Shown one piece after another: positions 25,839 to 34,560 of a stretch of DNA of 37,358 bases (positions are counted from its first letter, which is position 1; each line of letters begins with the position of its first letter). The notes below the pieces were generated by a model. That model searched no databases. It saw nothing but the letters and a program-made list of their open reading frames with translations, and was not told the origin of the DNA. This stretch comes from Bacteroides caecigallinarum (lineage in GTDB: Bacteria; Bacteroidota; Bacteroidia; Bacteroidales; Bacteroidaceae), in the NCBI RefSeq assembly GCF_016901995.1, contig NZ_JACJLE010000042.1, positions 1 through 37,358 on the forward strand, given 5' to 3'. The position numbers were made by a program, and so were the translations under genes.

Positions 25839-26603
25839 CTACCTCCCGATAATGGTGAGTATCTCTTCCGTTATCTCCCGGATATGGCTCCCCTTGGCGA
25901 GCGTGCCGTCCACCGGGAACAGCGTCGAGCGGAACACCGCCTTGTGTTCCCCCGTCAGTTCGCGCCGGAACCGCTTGCTGTCGGGCAGGAAGGTCTGTAG
26001 CACCTGTAGCCCCAGCTCCCGGATGATTTCCTCATATACCCTGTAGAGTTCCGACTTCTCGCGCCCGTCCACCATGTTCCACAGCAGGTACAGCCCCTTG
26101 ATGTTCGTCTTGCCCGTGTCCATTAGCGTGTCCTTCAGCTTGGTGGCGAAACGCAGTGTGCTTTCCATCACCACCCGGTCTGCCGCGATGGGCGAGAAAA
26201 TGTAGTCCATGTTCGCCAGCGTCCGCAGCACGCCGCCGCTGTTTACCGTGCCGGGCAGGTCGAAGAACACGATGTCCGTGCCGGGCAGCTTCTCCAATAG
26301 TCCTTCCGCCTTTTCCACGGCATCCTCCGCCGTGCCCTCGATGACCGGGTAGGCCTTCTTGCCGATGCGTTGCAGTTGGCGGTAGGCCATCGCCTTGTAG
26401 TGTTCGTCCTCCATGACGGTTTTCAAGTCGCGCTTGCGCATTTCGGCGATGCTGTGCTGCGGATAGTCGCAGTCCACCACCGCCACGTTCAGCCCTTTCA
26501 CGTAGTGCAGGTAGCTGGCCGCCAGCACCGTCAGGGTCGTCTTGCCCGCCCCTCCCTTCTGGGTGGAGAAGGCGATGTAAAGTGTTTCTTTTTCTGTTGG
26601 CAT
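25839..26603 (-). CDS. traA: ParA-family ATPase TraA
   Basis: A 254-residue ATPase of the ParA/Soj/MinD class. It has a deviant Walker A, FSTQKGGAGKTTLTVLAA (near 12-29), a VAVVDCDYPQHS switch region and the later DIVFFDLPGTVNSGG box. It is the first gene of the transfer operon in Bacteroidetes elements. It may position or partition the circular intermediate; that is inference. The start is 2 bases from an inverted repeat (26606-26653), a likely control site. Confidence 0.9.
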   Translation of the reverse strand: MPTEKETLYIAFSTQKGGAGKTTLTVLAASYLHYVKGLNVAVVDCDYPQHSIAEMRKRDLKTVMEDEHYKAMAYRQLQRIGKKAYPVIEGTAEDAVEKAEGLLEKLPGTDIVFFDLPGTVNSGGVLRTLANMDYIFSPIAADRVVMESTLRFATKLKDTLMDTGKTNIKGLYLLWNMVDGREKSELYRVYEEIIRELGLQVLQTFLPDSKRFRRELTGEHKAVFRSTLFPVDGTLAKGSHIREITEEILTIIGR

Positions 26604-26605
26604 AA

Positions 26606-26653
26606 CCGTTCCGTTTCAAATGATGCGGCAAAGGAAAAGAGAAACGGGAACGG
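26606..26653. promoter_or_regulatory. Inverted repeat upstream of the transfer operon, possible operator
   Basis: CCGTTCCGTTTC (26606-26617) is matched by GAAACGGGAACGG (26641-26653), complementary except for one extra base. Between them lies a weak TTCCTTTG box on the minus strand (one base off TAnnTTTG). The position directly before traA suggests a binding site that controls the operon. Confidence 0.5.
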
Positions 26654-27019
26654 TGGAAAAGGATTTCACGCTTCGGGGCGCGAGTGGCTCGGCTTTGGCG
26701 TGGAGTGGCTGGCTGGTTGGTCAGACATCTGATTGTCCGGATAGTCCGTTGGACATCCGTATGATTGCCGGGTGGAATGGCTGATGCACCGGTGGCTGAT
26801 ATGGCTGGCTGTTTGTGTCATTAGCCGCTTGACGGGTTGTCCGGTTCTGCAACCGCCCGGTTGTCGGTATGTTTGGTTGTCGGTCTGATTGTCCGGTTGG
26901 CTGTCCCAACGTTGCAACGGAGGTGCTGGCTACCGTCGGAATCATCCTCCGGGCAAAGTGGCTGTCCTATGGCATAATATGGCCAGTCGGGGTGTTGTGC
27001 TGCAAACGGCTCCGCTTCC
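26654..27019. repeat. G/T-rich intergenic region with repeated GRTTGTCSG motifs
   Basis: Five related decamers occur on the plus strand: GATTGTCCGG (26731-26740), GGTTGTCCGG (26835-26844), GGTTGTCGGT (26859-26868 and 26875-26884) and GATTGTCCGG (26887-26896). No gene is credible here; the frames translate to low-complexity sequence. It may be a ParA/TraB binding region (parS-like) or part of the transfer origin. Confidence 0.45.
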
Positions 27020-27027
27020 TACCTTTG
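26995..27027 (+). promoter_or_regulatory. Probable promoter of the mob operon
   Basis: TTG (26995-26997), 22 bases, then TACCTTTG (27020-27027), a perfect -7 box. It would drive transcription rightward through the hairpin region to mobA. Confidence 0.5.
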
Positions 27028-27065
27028 CAGCATGAATCCGTTGGCGTGGTCGGAGGCTTTCCGTC

Positions 27066-27240
27066 TGGTTATCGTCCGCTTTCCCCGAAAGCGCTTTTCT
27101 CCACCGGTGGGGAAAACGTATGTTCGCCAGAACATAGCAAGCTGTGTTTTTTGCAGCACGCATCCGCTTCTGCCGCAAAAAACGCTTGCCCTTGCAGGGG
27201 GCGCAATTTGGCTCCGAAGTCGCAAATTGTAGGGATGGGG
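27066..27240 (+). other. Candidate origin of transfer (oriT)
   Basis: A cluster of inverted repeats directly before the relaxase genes: GCTTTC/GAAAGC near 27079-27093, the palindrome CCACCGGTGG near 27102-27111, GTTTTTTGC/GCAAAAAAC (27146-27154, 27175-27183, extended by GC/GC) and CAATTTG/CAAATTG (27204-27210, 27223-27229). Position and structure fit an oriT; the nick site cannot be named from sequence alone. Confidence 0.5.
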
Positions 27241-27283
27241 CATAACGGCGGCACGGCCACGGACGGGCAGGTTTCACCTTTTA

Positions 27284-27739
27284 ATGACAGCAAGCATGAA
27301 TGAACAGCAACAGCACCCGAAAAGAAGGAAAGGCGGACGGACACCCAAGTCCGCGCCCGCCTTCCACCGCGAGACCGTCAATCTCGACGCCGCGCAGCAC
27401 GCCCGGTTCCTCACCCTTTACGAGCAGTCCGGCCTTTCGTCCAAGTCGAAGTTCATCGCCGCGCGTATCTTCGGCGACGGCTTCCGGGTCATACGCACCG
27501 ACCGGGGCACGATGGAATATGTGGCCAAGCTCACCGCCTTGTACCAGCAGTACCGCGCCGTCGGGGTGAACTACAACCAGGCGGTCAAGGAACTGCACGT
27601 GCATTTTACCGAGAAAAAGGCGTTGGCTTTGCTCTACAGGTTGGAAAAGCTGACCCTCAAACTGGTGGCGCTCAGCCGCCGCATTGTCGGACTTTCAGAA
27701 GAACTCAAAAGGCATGGTGGCGAAAATCAGCACGGGTAA
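27284..27739 (+). CDS. mobA: Mobilisation accessory protein MobA
   Basis: A 151-residue relaxosome accessory protein. A basic N terminus (HPKRRKGGRTPKSAPAFHRE) leads into a ribbon-helix-helix-like unit (TVNLDAAQHARFLTLYEQSG, then SKSKFIAARIFGDGF), followed by long helices (EKKALALLYRLEKLTLKLVA). It should bind oriT and load the relaxase. The start could also be Met 27296. It overlaps mobB by 26 bases, consistent with coupled translation. Confidence 0.82.
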   Translation: MTASMNEQQQHPKRRKGGRTPKSAPAFHRETVNLDAAQHARFLTLYEQSGLSSKSKFIAARIFGDGFRVIRTDRGTMEYVAKLTALYQQYRAVGVNYNQAVKELHVHFTEKKALALLYRLEKLTLKLVALSRRIVGLSEELKRHGGENQHG

Positions 27740-28940
27740 GGACTTGTACGGCGCGTTGGCCTACAACCAGACGAAGGTAGAGGAAGGGCATGCGAAGATA
27801 TTGGATGCCAACCTGCTCCCGTACCCGGAGGACGGGCGTTTCCGCATGGGCGAAACGATGAAGGCTTTCACGGCATGGCTTCCCTCGCACTTCCGCACCG
27901 AGAAGCCGGTCATCCACATCTCGCTCAACCCGCATCCCGATGATGTATTGACCGACGGGCAGCTTGCCGCCATTGGCAGGGAGTATATGGAGAAGTTAGG
28001 CTATGGCAACCAGCCATTTTTAATTTTTAAGCACGAGGACATCGACCGCCACCACATCCACATCGTGTCCCTGCGCGTGGACAGCGGGGGCAGGAAGATT
28101 TCCGACCGCTTCGAGCACCGCCGGAGCAAAGAAATAACCGGGCAGTTGGAACAGAAGTACGGGCTGCATCCGGCAGAGGGGCAGAAGAAGGCGGAGGAGT
28201 GGAAGCTCCGCCCGGTGGATGCGGCGAGGGGCGACATACGACGGCAGATAGCCGATACCGTCAAGCCGTTGCTCAAGCTCTACCGTTTCCAGTCGATGGG
28301 CGAGTTCCGGGCGTTGCTCTCCTTATATAACATAGGCATGGAGGAAGTCAGGGGTGAGGCGGGCGGACGCGCCTATCACGGCATTGTCTATACGGCATTG
28401 GATGCGGACGGGAACAAGGTGGCGACCCCCATCAAGTCGGCAAGGCTGGGCAGGATGGCGGGTGCGGAGGGCTTGCAGCGGCGCATGGAGTGGTCAGCCT
28501 CGCGCATCAGGACGGACGGTTGCCGCGAGCGGTTGCGCCCTCTGTTGGCCGGGGCATTGCAGGCGGCAAGGGACGAGGCGGATTTCCGCCGCCGTCTGGC
28601 AGCCATGAACGTGGACTTGGTGCTACGCCGCAATGAATCTGGCAGGATTTACGGGGTAACCTTCATCGACCACACGAGCCGCACCGTGCTCAACGGCTCA
28701 CGGCTGGGCAAGGACTTCTCCGCCAATGTGCTGGAAGCGCGTTTCAACCCGCAATCCGAACCGGTCTGCAAAGTACAGCCCCACGTGGCAACGCCTGAGC
28801 CGGAAACCGGTACGGACGGTAAGGTGCTGGGAGGGCTGTTGTCCGTCATTGAGCCGGAAACCGGTGCCGTTCCGCGCTATCCGCGCCTGCACAAGCCTGA
28901 CAAGAAGAAACGCCGCCGCAGGTACGGGCGGCAGGACTGA
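27714..28940 (+). CDS. mobB: Relaxase MobB
   Basis: A 408-residue DNA relaxase that nicks oriT and pilots the strand. The start at 27714 (MVAKISTGKDLYGALAYNQT) is preferred because the family begins this way; Tyr in ALAYNQ is a candidate nucleophile. The metal-binding motif is visible as FKHEDIDRHHIHIVSLR (near 105-120). The C-terminal half (about 180-408) is basic and variable. It belongs to the Bacteroides MobB relaxase group (relaxase/mobilisation nuclease domain). Followed after 57 bases by mobC. Confidence 0.9.
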   Translation: MVAKISTGKDLYGALAYNQTKVEEGHAKILDANLLPYPEDGRFRMGETMKAFTAWLPSHFRTEKPVIHISLNPHPDDVLTDGQLAAIGREYMEKLGYGNQPFLIFKHEDIDRHHIHIVSLRVDSGGRKISDRFEHRRSKEITGQLEQKYGLHPAEGQKKAEEWKLRPVDAARGDIRRQIADTVKPLLKLYRFQSMGEFRALLSLYNIGMEEVRGEAGGRAYHGIVYTALDADGNKVATPIKSARLGRMAGAEGLQRRMEWSASRIRTDGCRERLRPLLAGALQAARDEADFRRRLAAMNVDLVLRRNESGRIYGVTFIDHTSRTVLNGSRLGKDFSANVLEARFNPQSEPVCKVQPHVATPEPETGTDGKVLGGLLSVIEPETGAVPRYPRLHKPDKKKRRRRYGRQD

Positions 28941-28997
28941 ATGCAGTCCGGATAACATTCAACCGAATTTCAATCACCGTTAAAACAAGTATAACTT

Positions 28998-31013
28998 ATG
29001 TCACAGGAAGATGATTTGAGAGGGCTGGCCAAGGTCATGGACTTCATGCGTGCCCTCAGCGTATTGTTCGTCATAGTCAATGTATATTGGTTCTGCTACC
29101 CCTCGATGAAGGAATGGAACATCGACATCGGGGTGGTGGACAGGATACTGCTCAATTTCCAGCGGACGACCGGGCTGTTCTCGTCCATTCTTTGGACAAA
29201 GCTGTTCGCCCTTGTGTTCCTCGCGCTCTCCTGCTTGGGGACGAAAGGCGTGAAAGAGGAAAAGATTAAGTGGCCGCATATCTGGGCGGCGCTTGCCGCC
29301 GGTATCGTGCTGTTCTTCTTCAACTGGTGGCTGCTCGCCCTGCCGCTGCCCCTTTCGGCGCGTACCGGTTTCTATCTGCTCACCTTGTCCGCAGGCTACG
29401 GCTGCCTCTTGGCCGCCGGGGTATGGATGTCCCGACTGCTCCGGCAGAACTTGATGGAGGATGTGTTCAACAACGAGAACGAATCTTTCATGCAGGAGAC
29501 ACGGCTTATCGAGAACGAGTATTCCGTCAATTTGCCCACCCGTTTCTGGTACAAGAAGAAGATGTGGCACGGCTGGATAAATGTCGTGAACCCCTTCCGG
29601 GCCTCTATCGTCTTAGGGACTCCGGGCAGCGGGAAATCCTATGCGGTGGTCAATTCCTACATCAAGCAGCAGATTGAAAAGGGTTATGCCACCTATATTT
29701 ACGACTTCAAGTTCCCGGACTTGAGCACCATCGCCTACAACCACCTGCTCCGCCATCTGGACGGCTACAAGGTCAGGCCGAAGTTCTATGTCATCAACTT
29801 CGACGACCCCTCGCGCAGCCACCGCTGCAACCCGCTCAACCCGAAGTTCATGACCGACATCTCCGATGCCTACGAGAGTTCCTACAACATCATGCTCAAC
29901 CTTAACCGGACTTGGGCGGCCAAGCAGGGCGACTTCTTCGTCGAGTCCCCCACCATCCTGTTCGCGGCCATCATCTGGTTTTTGCGTATTTATAAGGACG
30001 GCAAGTATTGCACCTTCCCCCATGCGGTCGAGTTCCTAAACAAGCCCTACGAGCAGATTTTCCCCATCATGTCCTCCTATCCCGAACTGGAGAACTACCT
30101 CAGCCCTTTCCTCGACGCATGGCTCGCCGGGGCTGCCGACCAGCTCATGGGGCAGATTGCTTCGGCCAAGATACCGCTCTCGCGCATGATTTCCCCGGCA
30201 CTCTATTGGGTGATGTCCGCCGACGAGTTCTCCCTCGACATCAACAATCCCGACGAGCCGAAGGTACTCTGCATCGGCAACAACCCCGACCGGCAGGCCA
30301 TCTACGGGGCTGCACTCGGACTGTATAACTCGCGCATCGTCAAACTGGTGAACAAGAAGGGCAGGCTGAAAAGCTCCATCATCATCGACGAGCTGCCTAC
30401 CGTGTTCATCAAGGGGCTGGACAACCTTATCGCCACCGCGCGCAGCAACAAGGTGGCCGTGCTGCTGGGCTTTCAGGACTTCTCGCAGCTCATCCGCGAC
30501 TATACCGACAAGGAGGCGAAGGTCATCATCAACACCGTCGGCAACATCTTCTCCGGGCAGGTGGTGGGCGAGACCGCCAAGACGCTCTCCGAACGCTTCG
30601 GCAAGATACTCCAGAAACGGCAGTCCATCTCCATCAACCGCAACGATGTGTCCACCTCCATCTCCACCCAGATGGACAGCCTGATTCCGCCGAGCAAGAT
30701 TTCCTCGCTGACGCAGGGCATGTTCGTCGGTTCGGTGGCGGACAACTTCGGAGAGAAAATCGAGCAGAAGATTTTCCATTGCGAGATTGTGGTGGATGCA
30801 AAGAAAATTGCCGAAGAGGAAAAGACCTACCGGAAGATACCGGTCATCACCGACTTCCGGGATGCCGACGGCATCGACCGCATGAAGGAAATGGTACAGG
30901 AAAACTACAACCGCATCAAGGAGGAAGCCCGGCAGATTGTCGCCGACGAACTGGAACGTATCGGGAGTGACCCGAATCTGAAGCACCTGCTGGAACTGAA
31001 CAAACAGGCATAG
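28998..31013 (+). CDS. mobC: Coupling protein MobC (TraG/VirD4-like ATPase)
   Basis: A 671-residue type IV coupling protein that docks the relaxase-DNA complex to the mating channel. The N terminus has several membrane spans (near 20-40, 67-81, 91-115 and 120-145). The ATPase domain has Walker A VLGTPGSGKSYAVV (near 210), Walker B SSIIIDELPTVF (near 460) and the LLGFQDFSQL segment. The C-terminal tail is charged. It ends one base before the convergent rteC stop. Confidence 0.92.
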   Translation: MSQEDDLRGLAKVMDFMRALSVLFVIVNVYWFCYPSMKEWNIDIGVVDRILLNFQRTTGLFSSILWTKLFALVFLALSCLGTKGVKEEKIKWPHIWAALAAGIVLFFFNWWLLALPLPLSARTGFYLLTLSAGYGCLLAAGVWMSRLLRQNLMEDVFNNENESFMQETRLIENEYSVNLPTRFWYKKKMWHGWINVVNPFRASIVLGTPGSGKSYAVVNSYIKQQIEKGYATYIYDFKFPDLSTIAYNHLLRHLDGYKVRPKFYVINFDDPSRSHRCNPLNPKFMTDISDAYESSYNIMLNLNRTWAAKQGDFFVESPTILFAAIIWFLRIYKDGKYCTFPHAVEFLNKPYEQIFPIMSSYPELENYLSPFLDAWLAGAADQLMGQIASAKIPLSRMISPALYWVMSADEFSLDINNPDEPKVLCIGNNPDRQAIYGAALGLYNSRIVKLVNKKGRLKSSIIIDELPTVFIKGLDNLIATARSNKVAVLLGFQDFSQLIRDYTDKEAKVIINTVGNIFSGQVVGETAKTLSERFGKILQKRQSISINRNDVSTSISTQMDSLIPPSKISSLTQGMFVGSVADNFGEKIEQKIFHCEIVVDAKKIAEEEKTYRKIPVITDFRDADGIDRMKEMVQENYNRIKEEARQIVADELERIGSDPNLKHLLELNKQA

Positions 31014-31014
31014 G

Positions 31015-31626
31015 CTACTTGTTCCGCCGGTATTGCTTCTCGTCGTCCGTGTCCATCTTCCGCAGCAGGACTTCCCGGAGCCGGTCGATGAAATAGGTGC
31101 GGTCGTCGCCTTTCCGACGCCGCATCCGGGCATAGTAGCTCGATGCGTTCTTCACATCCACACCCAGTGCGCTGCACACATATTCCACCACTTGCTTGAG
31201 CGTGATTTCACCGTCATTGAACAGCTTCAGTTCATGGCAGGCATAAAGCAGTTCAATAAGATGGATGGCATCGTCAGTCCACAGCACGGGAGGCCCGTCG
31301 CCGGGCGGACGGGCTTCTCCGTTTCCGGAACCCGTCCGTCTTTTTTCCATTCGTTCCATCGTGTTTTCCACATACATGATAGCTCCCACCACATGGCAGT
31401 AGCACACCAGATGGCTCTGCCCGTTGTTGTGGTAGCGTTCCCGCAGGACGGTCAGCCGGAACTTCGTGTATTGGAGATGGAGGAACACGCGGGTGTGGTC
31501 GCCGTGTTCCTCATGCAGATGGCTGAGGTGGCGTATGAAATCGTCGCTTGCCTCGTTCAGCCTTTCGGTATCGCAATCCCCTTGTTCCAGTAAAAGCAGG
31601 TAGGGGCACAGGTAAAATACATCCAT
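31015..31626 (-). CDS. rteC: Regulatory protein RteC
   Basis: A 203-residue transcription regulator. In CTnDOT, RteC activates the excision genes. The sequence has an N-terminal helical part (MDVFYLCPYLLLLEQGD to ERLNEASDDFIRHLSHLHEE) and a C-terminal DNA-binding part (HELKLFNDGEITLKQVVEYV, LGVDVKNASSYYARMRRRKG, TYFIDRLREVLLRKM). It lies downstream of an AraC-type regulator on the same strand; no RteA/RteB two-component pair is visible in this window. Confidence 0.85.
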   Translation of the reverse strand: MDVFYLCPYLLLLEQGDCDTERLNEASDDFIRHLSHLHEEHGDHTRVFLHLQYTKFRLTVLRERYHNNGQSHLVCYCHVVGAIMYVENTMERMEKRRTGSGNGEARPPGDGPPVLWTDDAIHLIELLYACHELKLFNDGEITLKQVVEYVCSALGVDVKNASSYYARMRRRKGDDRTYFIDRLREVLLRKMDTDDEKQYRRNK

Positions 31627-31708
31627 TTGAAACTATTTTATCGGTTATGAACGGCAAAAATAGCGGTGTACATGGATGTGGCAGTTCCGTTTTTCGCCGG
31701 AAATGCCG

Positions 31709-32566
31709 TCATTCCCCCAAATAGAACTTCCGCCGTTCCTCGCACAGCTCGTCGTACAGCTCCTTGTGCAGCTCGCTGGGGCTTTGCTTCATCTGCCCCG
31801 TGCAGAACTCCCAGAACCGGTTGGCCGACTCGAAACCGTTCTTCTCGGCTATCTCCCTGAGCGGGCGGTCGTAGTGGTATTTCAAGTCCCGCCGTATCTG
31901 TCCGATGCGCTGCTCCCGCAACCATTTGTTGGCGGACTGGCGGTATATCTTGCTGAATTTCTCGCGGAAGGTCGATGCGCTCATGCAGAGCATCCCCGCC
32001 AGTTCCTCCACGCTGTTCGTGCGGTAGCTGTAGCGGTTCACCTTCAGCCGGAACACGGCGGCATACAGGGGCTTCAGCCGTTTCTCGGCATATTGCAGCT
32101 CCGCCTCGGTGAGCGGTGTGGGCTGGAGGCTCATTTGCTTGCGCCGCTCCACGAAAAAGTAGTCGCACACCTCGTTGCACATATTATACAGGGGACGGGG
32201 GATGCGGGTCTGGTACAGCACGTCGCACAGGTAGAGCATCTCCGGCGTGCGGCAGGCTTTCCGCCACGGCTCCACCAGTCCGTGCAGCAGCCGGTTCTGC
32301 ACCTCCGTGTCTTCCGACAGGGCGAGCAGCATCAGCAGCGGGCGGCATCCGGGAGCCGACACATCCGGCAGCGCGGGCTGTCCCGTCAGCAGGTCGAGGA
32401 GGTGGTGGCATAGGTTTGTGTCCCGCGCATAGGGTTCCAGCGCGAGGTAACGCTTTGGGGTACGGGCATTCAACAGCCCTTTCACTTCTTCGCACAGGGC
32501 GGCGGTGACCTGTTCCAAGCCTGCCGGGGCGGTGGCGGACAACAGTTCGATGAAATTTGTTTGCAT
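31709..32566 (-). CDS. AraC-type HTH regulator upstream of rteC
   Basis: A 285-residue protein. The N-terminal 180 residues are helical and unassigned (ALCEEVKGLLNARTPKRYLA, LLMLLALSEDTEVQNRLLHG). The C-terminal part (about 190-275) shows an AraC/XylS double helix-turn-helix: NSVEELAGMLCMSASTFREK then PLREIAEKNGFESANRFWEF. It is likely a transcription factor. The gap to rteC is 82 bases, so the two may be co-transcribed. In CTnDOT this position is held by rteA-rteB; here an AraC-type protein may take the upstream role. Confidence 0.8.
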   Translation of the reverse strand: MQTNFIELLSATAPAGLEQVTAALCEEVKGLLNARTPKRYLALEPYARDTNLCHHLLDLLTGQPALPDVSAPGCRPLLMLLALSEDTEVQNRLLHGLVEPWRKACRTPEMLYLCDVLYQTRIPRPLYNMCNEVCDYFFVERRKQMSLQPTPLTEAELQYAEKRLKPLYAAVFRLKVNRYSYRTNSVEELAGMLCMSASTFREKFSKIYRQSANKWLREQRIGQIRRDLKYHYDRPLREIAEKNGFESANRFWEFCTGQMKQSPSELHKELYDELCEERRKFYLGE

Positions 32567-32684
32567 AAGAGATATGTTTTTATTGTTTGATGAATCCGTA
32601 AAGATAACCGGTTGCCCCTGCCCGGTTGTTCCGCTTTCCGCCGGAAATGCCGCACGGTAGGAAAAATTGTGTTCACGGCAAATA

Positions 32685-33344
32685 TTATTTCACTATTTCC
32701 ATAAGCAACAGATAGAAAGTCGCCAACTGGACAACGAGGGAAACGACATAGATGCCGTAGTAGAGCAGATACCTTTTCTCTTTTTCGAACTTGGCGAAAT
32801 ACTTCTTGTATTTGTCGTTCTTGAACAGAAATATTTCATTGATATAATATGCGCATATCCCGAAGACTACGAGTAATGAAATAAGAATGATTATGTATTT
32901 TTCAAAAGCGATTTCAAAAATGCTCAATAATTCCACCTTGAAAATCTTGATGCAGGCAAGGTAGACAAGACTGAATATCCAAAAGCTGATGGTGATTGGG
33001 GTGCTAAGTGCCAAATCACTGATATAGACATCGACACCTTTAGCCATTCCGGCTGCTTCTTGTCGCTTATTAAGCGAAATGCATCGGTTTATATAGCGGT
33101 TGTTCCATTTCGAGAGGCTTAGCCAATGGAAAGGATTTAGCATCCTGTTGAAAATGAAGAACAGTAGCTTATAAGTGCAGTAATAATTGATATTGTAATA
33201 TTTCTCCAATAATTTCATCATGCTTAATAAATAATGATGCATCCTTTTTCCACCTTGTTTTACGATTCCAAGCCAAATATCCAGTAACATGCCAACAGGT
33301 ATAGCATGAGAAACACGATAAATCCTACTCGAAAAAAGTGTCAT
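32685..33344 (-). CDS. Unknown membrane protein at the tail of the cassette array
   Basis: A 219-residue protein counted from Met 33344 (MTLFSSRIYRVSHAIPVGML). An in-frame ATG at 33371 or later ones are possible, and the usual start signal is unclear. It has about three hydrophobic segments in the second half (STPITISFWIFSLVYLACIK, YIIILISLLVVFGICAYYIN, YLLYYGIYVVSLVVQLATFY), so it is an inner-membrane protein. Composition is AT-rich, unlike the regulators upstream. I see no array repeat between it and the next gene, so it may be the last member or an older neighbour. Confidence 0.6.
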   Translation of the reverse strand: MTLFSSRIYRVSHAIPVGMLLDIWLGIVKQGGKRMHHYLLSMMKLLEKYYNINYYCTYKLLFFIFNRMLNPFHWLSLSKWNNRYINRCISLNKRQEAAGMAKGVDVYISDLALSTPITISFWIFSLVYLACIKIFKVELLSIFEIAFEKYIIILISLLVVFGICAYYINEIFLFKNDKYKKYFAKFEKEKRYLLYYGIYVVSLVVQLATFYLLLMEIVK

Positions 33345-33415
33345 TGATGACGGCTTTTCCGGGTAGAGCATCCGCCATTATCTCAATGCACCTAATTACC
33401 ATGAAAACAATTCAG

Positions 33416-34417
33416 CTAATGCTCATCCATATTTCTTTCCTTTTCTCTTATCCCTTCTATCTCCTTATAAGTATCGTCCACGAACTGCCGGGACACCCTG
33501 CTTGCCTCCTTCGCATGTTTCTGGACGATGGCGCCTATCTCATGATAAACCCAGAGGGCGGCTATCCCTACCGCGACTACCATCAGTATCTTCTTCATCG
33601 GTTTGTAGCGCAGCAGATAGCCCAGAAGGGCGAACAGGATATACACGATGTATATGCTGAGGGTATTGACGGTTCTGCCGAAATATTCTTTTTGATGGCG
33701 TTGCAGTTCGGTGGAGGTTTCCCATGCGGTGATGGCGTGTCGGTACAATTCCGTATGAGCTATGAACATCAGACTGTCTTCGCTGGCAGCGGGATGAGCG
33801 GCATATTGATAGGCAACGCCCATTGTTTCCAACTGATAGCTGTCATAGGCTTTCGATGCCAAAGTGTCCGGTAGCATTGAAAGCAGTAGTCCGCACGTGT
33901 CAATATCAGCTAAAAAAGATGTTTCAAGAGAATCTGTTTGGGCTATAAGTTTCGTTTTGGGCATTACCATAGGTATATTGTGCAATATTTCTTCCGGGTC
34001 GATGCTGAACTTGTCTGCCAACGATTGGGGATAAGTCTGTTTTATTTCTATTATTTTATCAACAGATGCAGCCATTGTTTGGGGACGTATAAACCAGTCA
34101 TAGTAATAGGTCATTGCCGATAGAGGCAAAACAAGAACCAGACCGATTACCCAATTTCGGAGAAAGCCTGTCCATTTTTCATCGTTCATTGCCCAAAAAC
34201 TCAAGAAAGTTGCGATGCTCAAACTGTATGGAATGAGGGCAGTAAATGCTGCCATCCCCAATTGCAAACAAAAGGCCAATGCCTCCGAGGTGGCTAAGTC
34301 ATAAAATGTGCCCTTATCTACTTCCTTAATTACAAGTACCGTGAAGCCACATACCAAAACGATGGCAAGAATGATAACAAAATATATACTAAGTTTCTTC
34401 AAATACTTCATATTCAT
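33416..34417 (-). CDS. Unknown membrane protein (array member)
   Basis: A 333-residue protein from Met 34417 (alternative Met 34411). The longer frame to 34447 would run into the repeat at 34427-34480, so it is rejected. It has four hydrophobic segments: FVIILAIVLVCGFTVLVIK near the start, LGMAAFTALIPYSLSIATFL, WVIGLVLVLPLSAMTYYYD, and IYIVYILFALLGYLLRYKPM before a final MVVAVGIAALWVYHEIGA. The centre is a hydrophilic domain of roughly 130 residues, probably periplasmic. As a candidate immunity protein it would be of the membrane-anchored kind; function not known. Confidence 0.65.
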   Translation of the reverse strand: MNMKYLKKLSIYFVIILAIVLVCGFTVLVIKEVDKGTFYDLATSEALAFCLQLGMAAFTALIPYSLSIATFLSFWAMNDEKWTGFLRNWVIGLVLVLPLSAMTYYYDWFIRPQTMAASVDKIIEIKQTYPQSLADKFSIDPEEILHNIPMVMPKTKLIAQTDSLETSFLADIDTCGLLLSMLPDTLASKAYDSYQLETMGVAYQYAAHPAASEDSLMFIAHTELYRHAITAWETSTELQRHQKEYFGRTVNTLSIYIVYILFALLGYLLRYKPMKKILMVVAVGIAALWVYHEIGAIVQKHAKEASRVSRQFVDDTYKEIEGIREKERNMDEH

Positions 34418-34426
34418 TTTACTGAT

Positions 34427-34480
34427 TAATGGTTTGGTGGAAAACACCCGTTCTGGGGTTATCTTCCTTTGTTACCAATG
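34427..34480. repeat. Array repeat R1 (attC-like imperfect palindrome)
   Basis: Begins TAATGG (34427-34432) and ends with TTTGTTA (34468-34474), 48 bases overall. An inner stem AACACCC/GGGGTT and an outer TTGGT/ACCAA pair give an imperfect hairpin. The gap from here to the next stop at 34561 is longer (about 87 bases) than in the other units. Confidence 0.7.
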
Positions 34481-34560
34481 AATTTACTTTTATATACAAT
34501 TCTTACTTTTGTTGTATTATTCATATATGTACGCTATTTAATGGTTAGAAAGGAGCATCG

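Noticed and set aside
26666..26945. Minus-strand frames rich in Gln, Pro, Ser and Thr upstream of traA
   Set aside because: Low-complexity translation of the G/T-rich repeat region, without domain or start signal.
27032..27232. A 66-residue frame (MNPLAWSEAFRLVIVRFPRK...) just after the mob promoter
   Set aside because: It runs through the inverted repeats of the candidate oriT, has unnatural composition for a small protein, and such frames are often called spuriously in this region.
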